From contig JAKZAN010000076.1 in the NCBI GenBank assembly GCA_023053545.1, positions 62,001 to 126,000 on the forward strand: 64,000 nucleotides of DNA, in the 5' to 3' direction. Made by a program: the position numbers and the translations under genes. The notes beneath the pieces are model-generated. The model searched no databases. It was not told the origin of the DNA and was given only the letters and a program-made list of their open reading frames with translations. Position 1 is the first letter of the stretch. Each line of letters begins with the position of its first letter. This stretch comes from Lepidurus packardi. Its lineage: Eukaryota > Arthropoda > Branchiopoda > Notostraca > Triopsidae. Positions 30,201 to 41,967 of this stretch are shown here, piece by piece.

Positions 30201-31020
30201 ATTAATTCCTTACGGACTGAATTAATTCCTTACGGACTGAATTAATACCTTACGGACTGAATTAGTTCCTCACGGACTGAATTAATTCTTTAGGATTGAT
30301 TGAATTACTTTCTTACTTAATTAATTCCTTACGGACTGAATGAATTCCCTACGGACTGAATTAATTTCATACGGACTGAATTAATTCCTTACGGACCTAA
30401 TTAATCCATTACGGACTGAATTAATTCCTTACGTACTGAACTTATTCCTTACGGACTGAATTAATTCCTTACGGACTGAATTAATTCCTTACGGACTGAA
30501 TTATTACATTACGGACTGAATTAAATCCTTACGGACAGGATTAATTCCTTACGGACTGAATTAATTCCTTACGGAGTTAATTAATTCCTTACGGACTGAA
30601 TTAATTCCTTACGGACTGAATTAATTCCTTACGGACTGAATTATTTCCCTACGGACTGAATTAATTCTTTAGGATTGATTGAATTCCTTTCTTACTGAAT
30701 TAATTCCTTACGGACTGAATTAATTCCTTACGGACTGAATTAATTCTTTAGGATTGATTGATTTCCATTCTTACTGAATTAATTCCTTACGGACTGAATT
30801 AATTCTTTAGGATTGATTGAATTCCATTCTTACTGAATTAATTCCTTACGGACTGAATTAATTCCTTACGGACTGAATTAATTTCATACGGACTGAATTA
30901 ATTCATTACGGACTTAATTAATCCATTACGGACTGAATTTATTCCTTACGTACTGAACTTATTCCTTACGGACTGAATTAATTCCTTACGGACTGAATTA
31001 ATTCCTTACGGACTGAATTA
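27260..31020. repeat. 1,873-1,913-bp higher-order tandem duplication
   Basis: The unit at about 27260-29110 recurs at about 29110-31020, sharing ACGGACAGGATT, GATTACTTTCTTACT markers and the GATTGATTTCC marker (28841 and 30754). The offset is 1,893, then 1,873, then 1,913 along the block. The steps (-20, +40) coincide with one monomer missing in the right copy and two missing in the left copy near 28065. Confidence 0.85.
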
Positions 31021-34000
31021 GTTCCTCACGGACTGAATTAATTCTTTAGGATTGATTGAATTCCTTTCTTACTGAATTAATTCCTTACGGACTGAATGAA
31101 TTCCTTACGGACTGAATGAATTCCTTACGGACTGAATGAATTCCTTACGGACTGAATGAATTCCTTACGGACTGATTTAATTTCATACGGACTGAATGAA
31201 TACCTTACGGACTGAATTAATTCCTTACGGACTGAATTAATTCCTTACGGACTGAATTAATTCCTTACGGACTGAATTAATTCCTTACGGACTGAATTAG
31301 TTCCTCACTGACTGAATTAATTCTTTAGGATTGATTGAATTCCTTTCTTACTGAACTAATTCCTTACGGACTGAATGAATTCCTTACGGACTGATTTAAT
31401 TTCATACGGACTGAATTAATTCCTTACGGACTTAATTAATCCATTACGGACTGAATTAATTCCTTACGGACTGAATTAATTCCTTACGGACTTAATTAAT
31501 CCATTACGGACTGAATTAATTCCTTACGGACTGAATTATTACATTACGGACTGAATTAATTCCTTACGGACTGAATTAATTCCTTACGGACTGAATTATT
31601 ACATTACGGACTGAATTAATTCCTTACGTACAGAATTAATTCCTTACGGACTGAATTAATTCCTTACGGACTGAATTATTTCCTTACGGACTGAATTAAT
31701 TCTTTAGGATTGATTGAATTCCTTTCTTACTGAATTAATTCCTTACGGAGTGAATTAATTCCTTACGGACTGAATTAATTCCTTACGGACTGAATTAATT
31801 CCTTACGGACTGAATTAATTCCTTGCGGACTGAATTAATTCCTTACGGACTGAATTAATTCCTTAAGGACTGAATTATTTCGTTACGGACTGAATTAATT
31901 CTTTAGGATTGATTGAATTCCGTTCTTACTGAATTAATTCCTTACGGACTGAATTAATTCCTTAACTAATTCCTTACGGACTGAATTAATTCATTACGGA
32001 CTTAATTAATCCATTACGGACTGAATTAATTCCTTACGGACTGAATTATTACATTACGGACTGAATTAATTCCTTACGGACTGAATTAGTTCCTTACGGA
32101 CTGAATTATTACATTACGGACTGAATTAATTCCTTACGGACAGAATTAATTCCTTACGGACTGAATTAATTCCTTACGGACTGAATTATTTCCTTACGGA
32201 CTGAATTAATTCTTTAGGATTGATTGAATTCCTTTCTTACTGAATTAATTCCTTACGGAGTGAATTAATTCCTTACGGACTGAAATAATTCCTTACGGAC
32301 TTAATTAAATCCGTAAGGAATGAATGAATTAATTACGGACTGAAATAATTCCGTACGGACTGAATTAATTCCTTACGGTCTGAATTAATTCCTTACGGAT
32401 TTAATTAATTCCTTACGGACTGAATTAATTCCTTACGGACTGAATTAATTCCTTACGGACTGAATTAATTCCTTACGGACTGAATTAATTCCTTTCGGAC
32501 TGAATTAATTCCTTAAGTACTGAATTATTTCCTTACGGACTGAATTAATTCTTTAGGATTGATTGAATTCCTTTCTTACTGAATTAATTCCTTACGGACT
32601 GAATGAATTCCTTACGGACTGAATGAATTCCTTACGGACTGATTTAATTTCATACGGACTGAATTAATACCTTACGGACTGAATTAAATCCTTACGGACC
32701 GAATTAATTCCTTACGGACTGAATTAATTCCTTACGGAATTAATTAATTCCTTACGGACTTAATTAATTCCTTACGGACTTAATTAATTCCTTACGGACT
32801 GAATTAATTCCTTACGGACTGAATTAATAAATTACGGACTGAATTAGTTCCTCACGGACTGAATTAATTCTTTAGGATTGATTGAATTACTTTCTTACTG
32901 AATTAATTCCTTACGGACTGAATGAATTCCCTACGGACTGAATTAATTTCATACGGACTGAATTAATTCCTTACGGACCTAATTAATCCATTACGGACTG
33001 AATTAATTCCTTACGTACTGAACTTATTCCTTACGGACTGAATTAATTCCTTACGGACTGAATTAATTCCTTACGGACTGAATTATTACATTACGGACTG
33101 AATTAAATCCTTACGGACAGGATTAATTCCTTACGGACTGAATTAATTCCTTACGTACTTAATTAATTCCTTACGGACTGAATTAATTCCTTACGGACTG
33201 AATTAATACCTTACGGACTGAATTAGTTCCTCACGGACTGAATTAATTCTTTAGGATTGATTGAATTACTTTCTTACTTAATTAATTCCTTACGGACTGA
33301 ATGAATTTCCTACGGACTGAATTAATTTCATACGGACTGAATTAATTCCTTACGGACCTAATTAATCCATTACGGACTGAATTAATTCCTTACGTACTGA
33401 ACTTATTCCTTACGGACTGAATTAATTCCTTACGGACTGAATTATTACATTACGGACTGAATTAAATCCTTACGGTACTTAATTAATTCCTTACGGACTG
33501 AATTAATTCCTTACGGACTTAACTTTCTTACTTAATTAATTCCTTTACGGACATTACGGACTGAATTAATTCCTTACGTAATGAACTTATTCCTTACGGA
33601 CTGAGTTAATTCCTTACGGACTGAATTAATTCCTTACGGACTGAATTATTACATTACGGACTGAATTAAATCCTTACGGACAGGATTAATTCCTTAATTC
33701 ATTACGGACTTAATTAATCCATTACGGACTGAATTTATTCCTTACGTACTGAACTTATTCCTTACGGACTGAATTAATTCCTTACGGACTGAATTAATTC
33801 CTTACGGACTGAATTAGTTCCTCACGGACTGAATTAATTCTTTAGGATTGATTGAATTCCTTTCTTACTGAATTAATTCCTTACGGACTGAATGAATTCC
33901 TTACGGACTGAATGAATTCCTTACGGACTGATTTAATTTCATACGGACTGAATGAATACCTTACGGACTGAATTAATTCCTTACGGACTGAATTAATTCC

Positions 34001-34480
34001 TTACGGACTGAATTAATTCCTTACGGACTGAATTAGTTCCTCACTGACTGAATTAATTCTTTAGGATTGATTGAATTCCTTTCTTACTGAACTAATTCCT
34101 TACGGACTGAATGAATTCCTTACGGACTGATTTAATTTCATACGGACTGAATTAATTCCTTACGGACTTAATTAATCCATTACGGACTGAATTAATTCCT
34201 TACGGACTGAATTATTACATTACGGAATGAATTAATTCCTTACGGACTGAATTAATTCCTTACGGACTGAATTATTACATTACGGACTGAATTAATTCCT
34301 TACGTACAGAATTAATTCCTTACGGACTGAATTAATTCCTTACGGACTGAATTATTTCCTTACGGACTGAATTAATTCTTTAGGATTGATTGAATTCCTT
34401 TCTTACTGAATTAATTCCTTACGGAGTGAATTAATTCCTTACGGACTGAATTAATTCCTTACGGACTTAATTAAATCCGT
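31015..34480. repeat. Spaced duplication, offset about 2,676-2,796 bp
   Basis: The segment at about 31015-31740 recurs at about 33811-34420, with shared GAACTAATTCC after a marker (31351 and 34087) and the rare ACGTACAGAATT monomer (31625 and 34301). The offset falls 2,796, 2,736, 2,676 in steps of exactly 60 bp, that is three monomers each. Confidence 0.75.
33470..33720. other. Rearranged patch in the satellite
   Basis: The normal monomer rhythm breaks repeatedly. At about 33474 ACGG is fused to TACTTAATT. At 33520-33553 ACTTAACTTTCTTACTT is followed by CTTTACGGACATTACGG. At about 33692 GGATTAATTCCTTA is fused to ATTCATTACGG. The pieces match parts of the neighbouring unit at about 32890-33470, so this looks like a unit compacted by several internal deletions at short matches, or an assembly join. 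Confidence 0.65.
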
Positions 34481-35279
34481 AAGGAATGAATTAATTAATT
34501 ACGGACTGAAATAATTCCGTACGGACTGAATTAATTCCTTACGGTCTGAATTAATTCCTTACGGATTTAATTAATTCCTTACGGACTGAATTAATTCCTT
34601 AAGGACTGAATTAATTCCTTACGGACTGAATTAATTCCTTACGGACTGAATTAATTCCTTTCGGACTGAATTAATTCCTTAAGGACTGAATTATTTCCTT
34701 ACGGACTGAATTAATTCTTTAGGATTGATTGAATTCCGTTCTTACTGAATTAATTCCTTACGGACTGAATTAATTCCTTAATTAATTCCTTACGGACTGA
34801 ATTAATTCATTACGGACTTAATTAATCCATTACGGACTTAATTAATTCCTTACGGATTGAATTAATTCCTTACGGACTGAATTAATTCCTTACGGACTGA
34901 ATTATTTCCTTACGGACTGAATTAATTCTTTAGGATTGATTGAATTCCTTTCTTATTGAATTAATTCTTTAATTAATTCCTTACGGATTGAAATAATTTC
35001 ATACGGACTGAATTAATTTATTACGGACTTAATTAATCCATTACGGACTGAATTAATTCCTTACGTACTGAACTTATTCCTTACGGACAGAATTAATTCC
35101 TTACGGACTGAATTAATTCCTTACGGACTTAATTAATTCCTTACGGACTGAATTATTTCCTTACGGACTGAATTAATTCTTTAGGATTGATTGATTTCCA
35201 TTCTTACTGAATTAATTCCTTACGGACTGAATTAATTCTTTAGGATTGATTGAATTCCATTCTTACTGAATTAATTCCT

Positions 35280-35900
35280 TACGGACTGAATTAATTCCTT
35301 ACGGACTGAATTAATTTCATACGGACTGAATTAATTCCTTACGGACTGAATTATTACATTACGGACTGAATTAATTCCTTACGGACTGAATTAATTCCTT
35401 ACGGACTGAATTATTACATTACGGACTGAATTAATTCCTTACGGACAGAATTAATTCCTTACGGACTGAATTAATTCCTTACGGACTGAATTAATTCCTT
35501 ACGGACAGAATTAATTCCTTACGGACTGAATTAATTCCTTACGGACTGAATTAATTCTTTAGGATTGATTGAATTCCATTCTTACTGAATTAATTCCTTA
35601 CGGACTGAATTAATTCCTTACGGACTGAATTAATTTCATACGGACTGAATTAATTCCTTACGGACTGAATTATTACATTACGGACTGAATTAATTCCTTA
35701 CGGACGGAATTAATTCCTTACGGACTGAATTATTACATTACGGACTGAATTAATTCCTTACGGACAGAATTAATTCCTTACGGACTGAATTAATTCCTTA
35801 AGGACTGAATTATTTCCTTACGGACTGAATTAATTCTTTAGGATTGATTGAATTCCGTGCTTACTGAATTAATTCCTTACGGACTGAATTAATTCCTTAA
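35280..35900. repeat. 319-bp higher-order duplication
   Basis: The string from TTTCATACGG through two ATTACATTACGG monomers and ACGGACAG at about 35315 recurs at 35634. The period is 16 monomers minus 1, matching one marker dimer. Confidence 0.75.
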
Positions 35901-36899
35901 TTAATTCCTTACGGACTGAATTAATTTCATACGGACTGAATTAATTCATTACGGACTTAATTAATCCATTACGGACTTAATTGATTCCTTACGTACTGAA
36001 CTTATTCCTTACGGACTGAATTAATTCCTTACGGACTGAATTAATTCCTTACGGGCTGAATTAATACCTTACGGACTGAATTAAATCCTTACGGACCGAA
36101 TTAATTCCTTACGGATTGAATTAATTCCTTACGGACTTAATTAATTCCTTACGGACTTAATTAATTCCTTACGGACTGAATTAATTCCTTACGGACTGAA
36201 TTATTACCTTACGGACTGAATTAGTTCCTCACGGACTGAATTAATTCTTTAGGATTGATTGAATTACTTTCTTACTGAATTAATTCCTTACGGACTGAAT
36301 GAATTCCCTACGGACTGAATTAATTTCATACGGACTGAATTAATTCCTTACGGACCTAATTAATCCATTACGGACTGAATTAATTCCTTACGTACTGAAC
36401 TTATTCCTTACGGACTGAAATAATTCCTTACGGACTGAATTAATTCCTTACGGACTGAATTATTACATTACGGACTGAATTAAATCCTTACGGACAGGAT
36501 TAATTCCTTACGGATTGAATTAATTCCTTACGGACTTAATTAATCCCTTACGGACTGAATTAATTCCTTACGGACTGAATTAATTCCTTACGGACTGAAT
36601 TATTTCCTTACGGACTGAATTAATTCTTTAGGATTGATTGAATTCCTTTCTTACTGAATTAATTCCTTACGGACTGAATTAATTCCTTACGGACTGAATT
36701 AATTCCTTACGGACTGAATTAATACCTTACGGACTGAATTAATTCCTTACGGACTGAATTAATTCCTTACGGACTGAATTATTTCCTTACGGACTGAATT
36801 AATTCTTTAGGATTGATTGATTTCTTATCTTATTGAATTAATTCCTTACGGACTGAATTAATTCCTTACGGACTGAATTAATTCCTTACGGACTGAATT

Positions 36900-38940
36900 A
36901 ATTCTTTAGGATTGATTGATTTCCATTCTTACTGAATTAATTCCTTACGGACTGAATTAATTCTTTAGGATTGATTGAATTCCATTCTTACTGAATTAAT
37001 TCCTTACGGACTGAATTAATTCCTTAGGGACTGAATTATTTCCTTACGGACTGAATTAATTCTTTAGGATTGATTGAATTCCTTTCTTATTGAATTAATT
37101 CCTTACGGACTGAATTAATTCCTTACGGACTGAATTAATTCTTTAGGATTGATTGAATTCCTTTCTTATTGAATTAATTCCTTACGGACTGAATTAATTC
37201 CTTACGGACTGAATTAATTCCTTACGGACTGAATTAATTCCTTACGGACTGAATTAATTCTTTAGGATTGATTGATTTCCATTCTTACTGAATTAATTCC
37301 TTACGGACTGAATTAATTCTTTAGGATTGATTGAATTCCATTCTTACTGAATTAATTCCTTACGGACTGAATTAATTCCTTACGGACTGAATTATTTCCT
37401 TACGGACTGAATTAATTCTTTAGGATTGATTGAATTCCTTTCTTATTGAATTAATTCCTTACGGACTGAATTAATTCCTTACGGACTGAATTAATTCCTT
37501 ACGGACTGAATTAACTCCTTACGGACTGAATTAATTCTTTAGGATTGATTGATTTCCATTCTTACTGAATTAATTCCTTACGGACTGAATTAATTCTTTA
37601 GGATTGATTGAATTCCATTCTTACTGAATTAATTCCTTACGGACTGAATTAATTCCTTACGGACTGAATTATTTCCTTACGGACTGAATTAATTCTTTAG
37701 GATTGATTGAATTCCTTTCTTATTGAATTAATTCCTTACGGACTGAATTAATTCCTTACGGACTGAATTAATTCCTTACGGACTGAATTAATTCCTTACG
37801 GACTGAATTAATACCTTACGGACTGAATTAATTCCTTACGGACTGAATTAATTCCTTACGGACTGAATTATTTCCTTACGGACTGAATTAATTCTATAGG
37901 ATTGATTGAATTCCTTTCTTATTGAATTAATTCCTTACGGACTGAATTAATTCCTTAATTAATTCCTTACGGACTGAATTAATTTCATACGGACTGAATT
38001 AATTTATTACGTACTGAACTTATTCCTTACGGACTGAGTTAATTCCTTACGGACTGAATTAATACCTTACGGACTGAATTAAATCCTTACGGACAGAATT
38101 AATTCGTTACGGACTGAATTAATTCCTTACGGACTTAATTAATTCCTTACGGACTAAATTATTTCCTTACGGACTGAATTAATTCTTTAGGATTGATTGA
38201 TTTCCATTCTTACTGAATTAATTCCTTACGGACTGAATTAATTCTTTAGGATTGATTGAATTCCATTCTTACTGAATTAATTCCTTACGGACTGAATTAA
38301 TTCCTTACGGACTGAATTAATTTCATACGGACTGGATTAATTCATTACGGACTTAATTAATCCATTACGGACTGAATTTATTCCTTACGTACTGAACTTA
38401 TTCCTTACGGACTGAATTAATTCCTTACGAACTGAATTAATTCCTTACGGACTGAATTATTTCCTTACGGACTGAATTAATTCTTTAGGATTGATTGAAT
38501 TCCTTTCTTACTGAATTAATTCCTTACGGACTGAATTAATTCCTTACGGACTGAATTAATTCCTTACGGACTGAATTATTTCCTTACGGACTGAATTAAT
38601 TCTTTAGGATTGATTGAATTCCTTTCTTATTGAATTAATTCCTTACGGACTGAATTAATTCCTTACGGACTGAATTAATTCCTTACGGACTGAATTAATT
38701 CCTTACGGACTGAATTAATTCTTTAGGATTGATTGATTTCCATTCTTACTGAATTAATTCCTTACGGACTGAATTAATTCTTTAGGATTGATTGAATTCC
38801 ATTCTTACTGAATTAATTCCTTACGGACTGAATTAATTCCTTACGGACTGAATTATTTCCTTACGGACTTAATTAATTCTTTAGGGTTGATTGAATTCCT
38901 TTCTTATTGAATTAATTCCTTACGGACTGAATTAATTCTT
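36900..38940. repeat. Marker-dense satellite segment
   Basis: Here the marker dimer (TTTAGGATTG/ATTGAATTCC) recurs roughly every 60-180 bp, against several hundred base pairs in many other parts of the array. Two marker subtypes alternate: ATTGATTTCC (for example 36909, 37265, 37542, 38190, 38726) and ATTGAATTCC. CTTATTGAATT markers, the type used as the LINE target, are concentrated here and up to 40660. Confidence 0.75.
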
Positions 38941-39340
38941 TAGGATTGATTGAATTCCTTTCTTACTGAATTAATTTATTACGGAATGAATTAATTCCTT
39001 ACGGACTGAATTAATTCCTTACGGACTGAATTAATACCTTACGGACTGAATTAATTCCTTACGGACTGAATTAATTCCTTACGGACTGAATTAATTTCAT
39101 ACGGACTGAATTAATTCATTACGGACTTAATTAATCCATTACGGACTGAATTTATTCCTTACGTACTGAACTTATTCCTTACGGACTGAATTAATTCCTT
39201 ACGGACTGAATTAATTTCTTACGGACTGAATTAATACCTTACGGACTGAATTAAATCCTTACGGACTGAATTAATTCCTTACGGACTTAATTAATTCCTT
39301 ACGGACTTAATTAATTCCTTACGGACTAAATTAATTCCTT

Positions 39341-39900
39341 ACGGACTGAATTAATTCATTACGGACTGAATTAATTCCTTACGGACCTAATTAATTCCTT
39401 ACGGACGGACTTAATTCTTTACGGACTTAATTAATTCCATACGGACTTAATTAATTCCTTACGTGCTTAATTAACTCCTTACGGTCTGAATTAATTCCGC
39501 ACGGATTTAATTAATTCCTTACGGACTGAATTAATTCCTTACGGACTGAAATAATTCATTATGGACTTAATTAATTCCGTAACGAATAAATGAATTAATT
39601 GCGGACTGAAATAATTCCTTACGGACTGAATTAATTCCTTACGGACTGAATTAATTCCTTACGGACCTAATTAATTCCTTACGGACGGACTTAATTCTTT
39701 ACGGACTTAATTAATTCCTTACGGACTTAATTAATTCCTTACGTGCTTAATTAACTCCTTACGGTCTGAATTAATTCCGTACGGATTTAATTAATTCCTT
39801 ACGGACTGAATTAATTCCTTACGGACTGAAATAATTCATTATGGACTTAATTAATTCCGTAAGGAATAAATGAATTAATTACGGACTGAAATAATTCCTT
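39341..39900. repeat. 280-bp (14-monomer) tandem duplication
   Basis: The rare series ACGGACCTAATT, ACGGACGGACTT, CGTGCTTAATTAACTCC and the inverted module at 39381 recurs at 39661. There is no marker dimer and the offset is exactly 14 monomers. Confidence 0.88.
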
Positions 39901-40654
39901 ACGGACTGAATTAATTCCTTACGGACTGAATTAATCCCTTAAGGACTGAATTAATTCCTTACGAACTGAATTAATTCCTTACGGACTTAATTAATTCCTT
40001 ACAGAGTGAATTATTTCCTTACAGACTGAATTAATTCTTTAGGATTGATTGAATTCCGTTCTTACTGAATTATTTCCTTACGGACTGAATTATTCCTTAA
40101 TTAATTCCTTACGGACTGAAGTAATTCCTTAATTAATTCCTTACGGACTGAATTAATTCCTTACGGACTGAATTAATTCCTTACGGAATGAATTATTTCC
40201 TTACGGACTGAATTAATTCCTTACGGACTGAATTAATACCTTACGGACTGAATTAATTCCTTACGGACTGAATTAATTCCTTACGGACTGAATTATTTCC
40301 TTACGGACTGAATTAATTCTTTAGGATTGATTGAATTCCTTTCTTATTGAATTAATTCCTTACGGACTGAATTAATTCCTTAATTAATTCCTTACGGACT
40401 GAATTAATTTCATACGGACTGAGTTAATTTATTACGTACTGAACTTATTCCTTACGGACTGAGTTAATTCCTTACGGACTGAATTAATACCTTACGGACT
40501 GAATTAATACCTTACGGAATGAATTAAATCCTTACGGACAGAATTAATTCCTTACGGACTGAATTAATTCCTTACGGACTTAATTAATTCCTTACGGACT
40601 AAATTATTTCCTTACGGACTGAATTAATTCTTTAGGATTGATTGAATTCCTTTC

Positions 40655-41742
40655 TTATTGAATTAAATCCTTACGGACTGAATTAATTCCTTAATTAATT
40701 CCTTACGGACTGAATTAATTTCATACGGACTGAATTAATTTATTACGGACTTAATTAATCCATTACGGACTGAATTAATTCCTTACGTACTGAACTTATT
40801 CCTTACGGACTGAATTAATTCCTTACGGACTGAATTAATACCTTACGGACTGAATTAAATCCTTACGGACAGAATTAATTCCTTACGGACTGAATTAATT
40901 CCTTACTGACTGAATTAATTCCTTACGGACTGAATTAATTCCTTACGGACTGAATTAATTCCTTACGGACTGAATTAATTCCTTACGGACTTAATTAATT
41001 CCTTACGTACTTAATTAATTCTTCACGGTCTGAATTAATTCCGTACGGATTTAATTAATTCCTTACGGACTGAATTAATTCCTTACGGACTGAATTAATT
41101 CATTATGGACTGAATTATTTCCTTACGGAATGAATTAATTCTTTAGGATTGATTGAATTCCTTTCTTACTGAATTAATTCCTTACGGACTTAATTAATTC
41201 CTTACGGACTGAATTATTTCCTTACGGACTAAATTAATTCTTTAGGATTGATTGAATTAATTTCTTACTGAATTAATTCCTTACGGACTGAATTAATTCC
41301 TTACGGACTGAATTAATTCCTTACGGACTGAATTAATTCCTTACGGAATGAATTAATTCCTTACGGAATGAATTAGTTCCTCACGGACTGAATTAATTCT
41401 TTAGGATTGATTGAATTCCTTTCTTACTGAATTAATTCCTTACGGACCTAATTAATCCATTACGGACTGAATTAATTCCTTACGTACTGAACTTTTTCCT
41501 TACGGACTGAATTAATTCCTTACGGACTGAATTAATTCTTTAGGATTGATTGAATTCCTTTCTTACTGAATTAATTCCTTACGGAGTGAATTAATTCCTT
41601 ACGGACTTAATTAAATCCGTAAGGAATGAATGAATTAATTACGGACTGAAATAATTCCGTACGGACTGAATTAATTTCTTACGGTCTGAATTAATTCCTT
41701 ACGGATTTAATTAATTCCTTACGGACTGAATTAATTCCTTAC
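40655..41742. repeat. Satellite higher-order unit containing the empty LINE site
   Basis: This segment is near-identical to 46432-47519. I found one difference (A/G near 41231 versus 47008) before the copies diverge around 41742. Satellite phase shows the unit period is 1,267 bp (40655 to 41922). That equals 64 monomers minus 13, explained by five marker dimers and one truncated monomer. It preserves the uninterrupted target sequence for the LINE. Confidence 0.9.
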
Positions 41743-41921
41743 GTACTGAACGTATTCCTTACGGACTGAATTAATTCATTACGGACTGAATTAATTCCTT
41801 ACGGACTGAATTAATACCTTACGGTCTGAATTAATTCCTTACGGACTGAATTAATTCCTTACGGACTGAATTATTTCCTTACGGACTGAATTAATTCTTT
41901 AGGATTGATTGAATTCCTTTC

Positions 41922-41926
41922 TTATT
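41922..41926. other. Candidate target-site duplication, left copy (TTATT)
   Basis: TTATT here is repeated at 46432-46436. The empty-site copy at 40655-40659 has it once. The target strand 3' end (CTTATT) can pair with the AAUAA-like RNA end, so part of this could be priming microhomology instead of a staggered-cut duplication. Confidence 0.6.
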
Positions 41927-41967
41927 ATTTATTGCAACATATAAGGCTTTATAAAGCCTCTTTGTAA
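41927..41967 (-). terminator. LINE 3' UTR with AATAAA polyadenylation signal
   Basis: Only 41 bp separate the ORF2 stop (TAG, 41970-41968) from the element end. On the sense strand the end reads GCAATAAAT, with AATAAA at 41933-41928, followed by AATAA that is either tail or target duplication. There is no long poly(A) tract. The short A/T-rich end fits elements that finish in short simple repeats. Confidence 0.7.
41944..41959 (-). other. 16-bp palindrome (stem-loop) in the LINE 3' UTR
   Basis: AGGCTTTATAAAGCCT is a perfect palindrome just upstream of AATAAA. In RNA it can form a 6-bp stem (AGGCUU/AAGCCU) with a UAUA loop. Conserved 3' hairpins are recognised by the reverse transcriptase in several LINE groups (CR1- and L2-like elements), so this is a candidate template-recognition structure; that role is inferred. 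Confidence 0.6.

Larger units (their letters stand above)
1..41926. repeat. 20-bp tandem satellite array, left block
   Basis: The sequence is an unbroken head-to-tail array of GAATTAATTCCTTACGGACT and close variants, about 2,095 monomers, all in one orientation. The first ten bases are a perfect palindrome; the second ten contain the only CpG. Common substitutions are T for G at position 1 (creating TTAATTAA), CATTACGG, CATACGG, CGTACGG, ACGTACT and ATTATGG. The monomer contains TAA on both strands and is not a multiple of three, so every frame is closed within about 60 bp. I saw no gene, tRNA-like or non-satellite sequence in this block. It is satellite heterochromatin by appearance; whether it is centromeric, pericentromeric or subtelomeric cannot be told from the sequence. 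Confidence 0.98.

Noticed and set aside
1-41926. CRISPR-like regular short repeats
   Set aside because: The repeats are directly adjacent with no unique spacers, run for tens of kilobases, and surround a eukaryotic LINE.
1-41926. Protein-coding tandem repeat
   Set aside because: The 20-bp unit is out of triplet register and contains TAA on both strands, so no frame stays open beyond about 60 bp.
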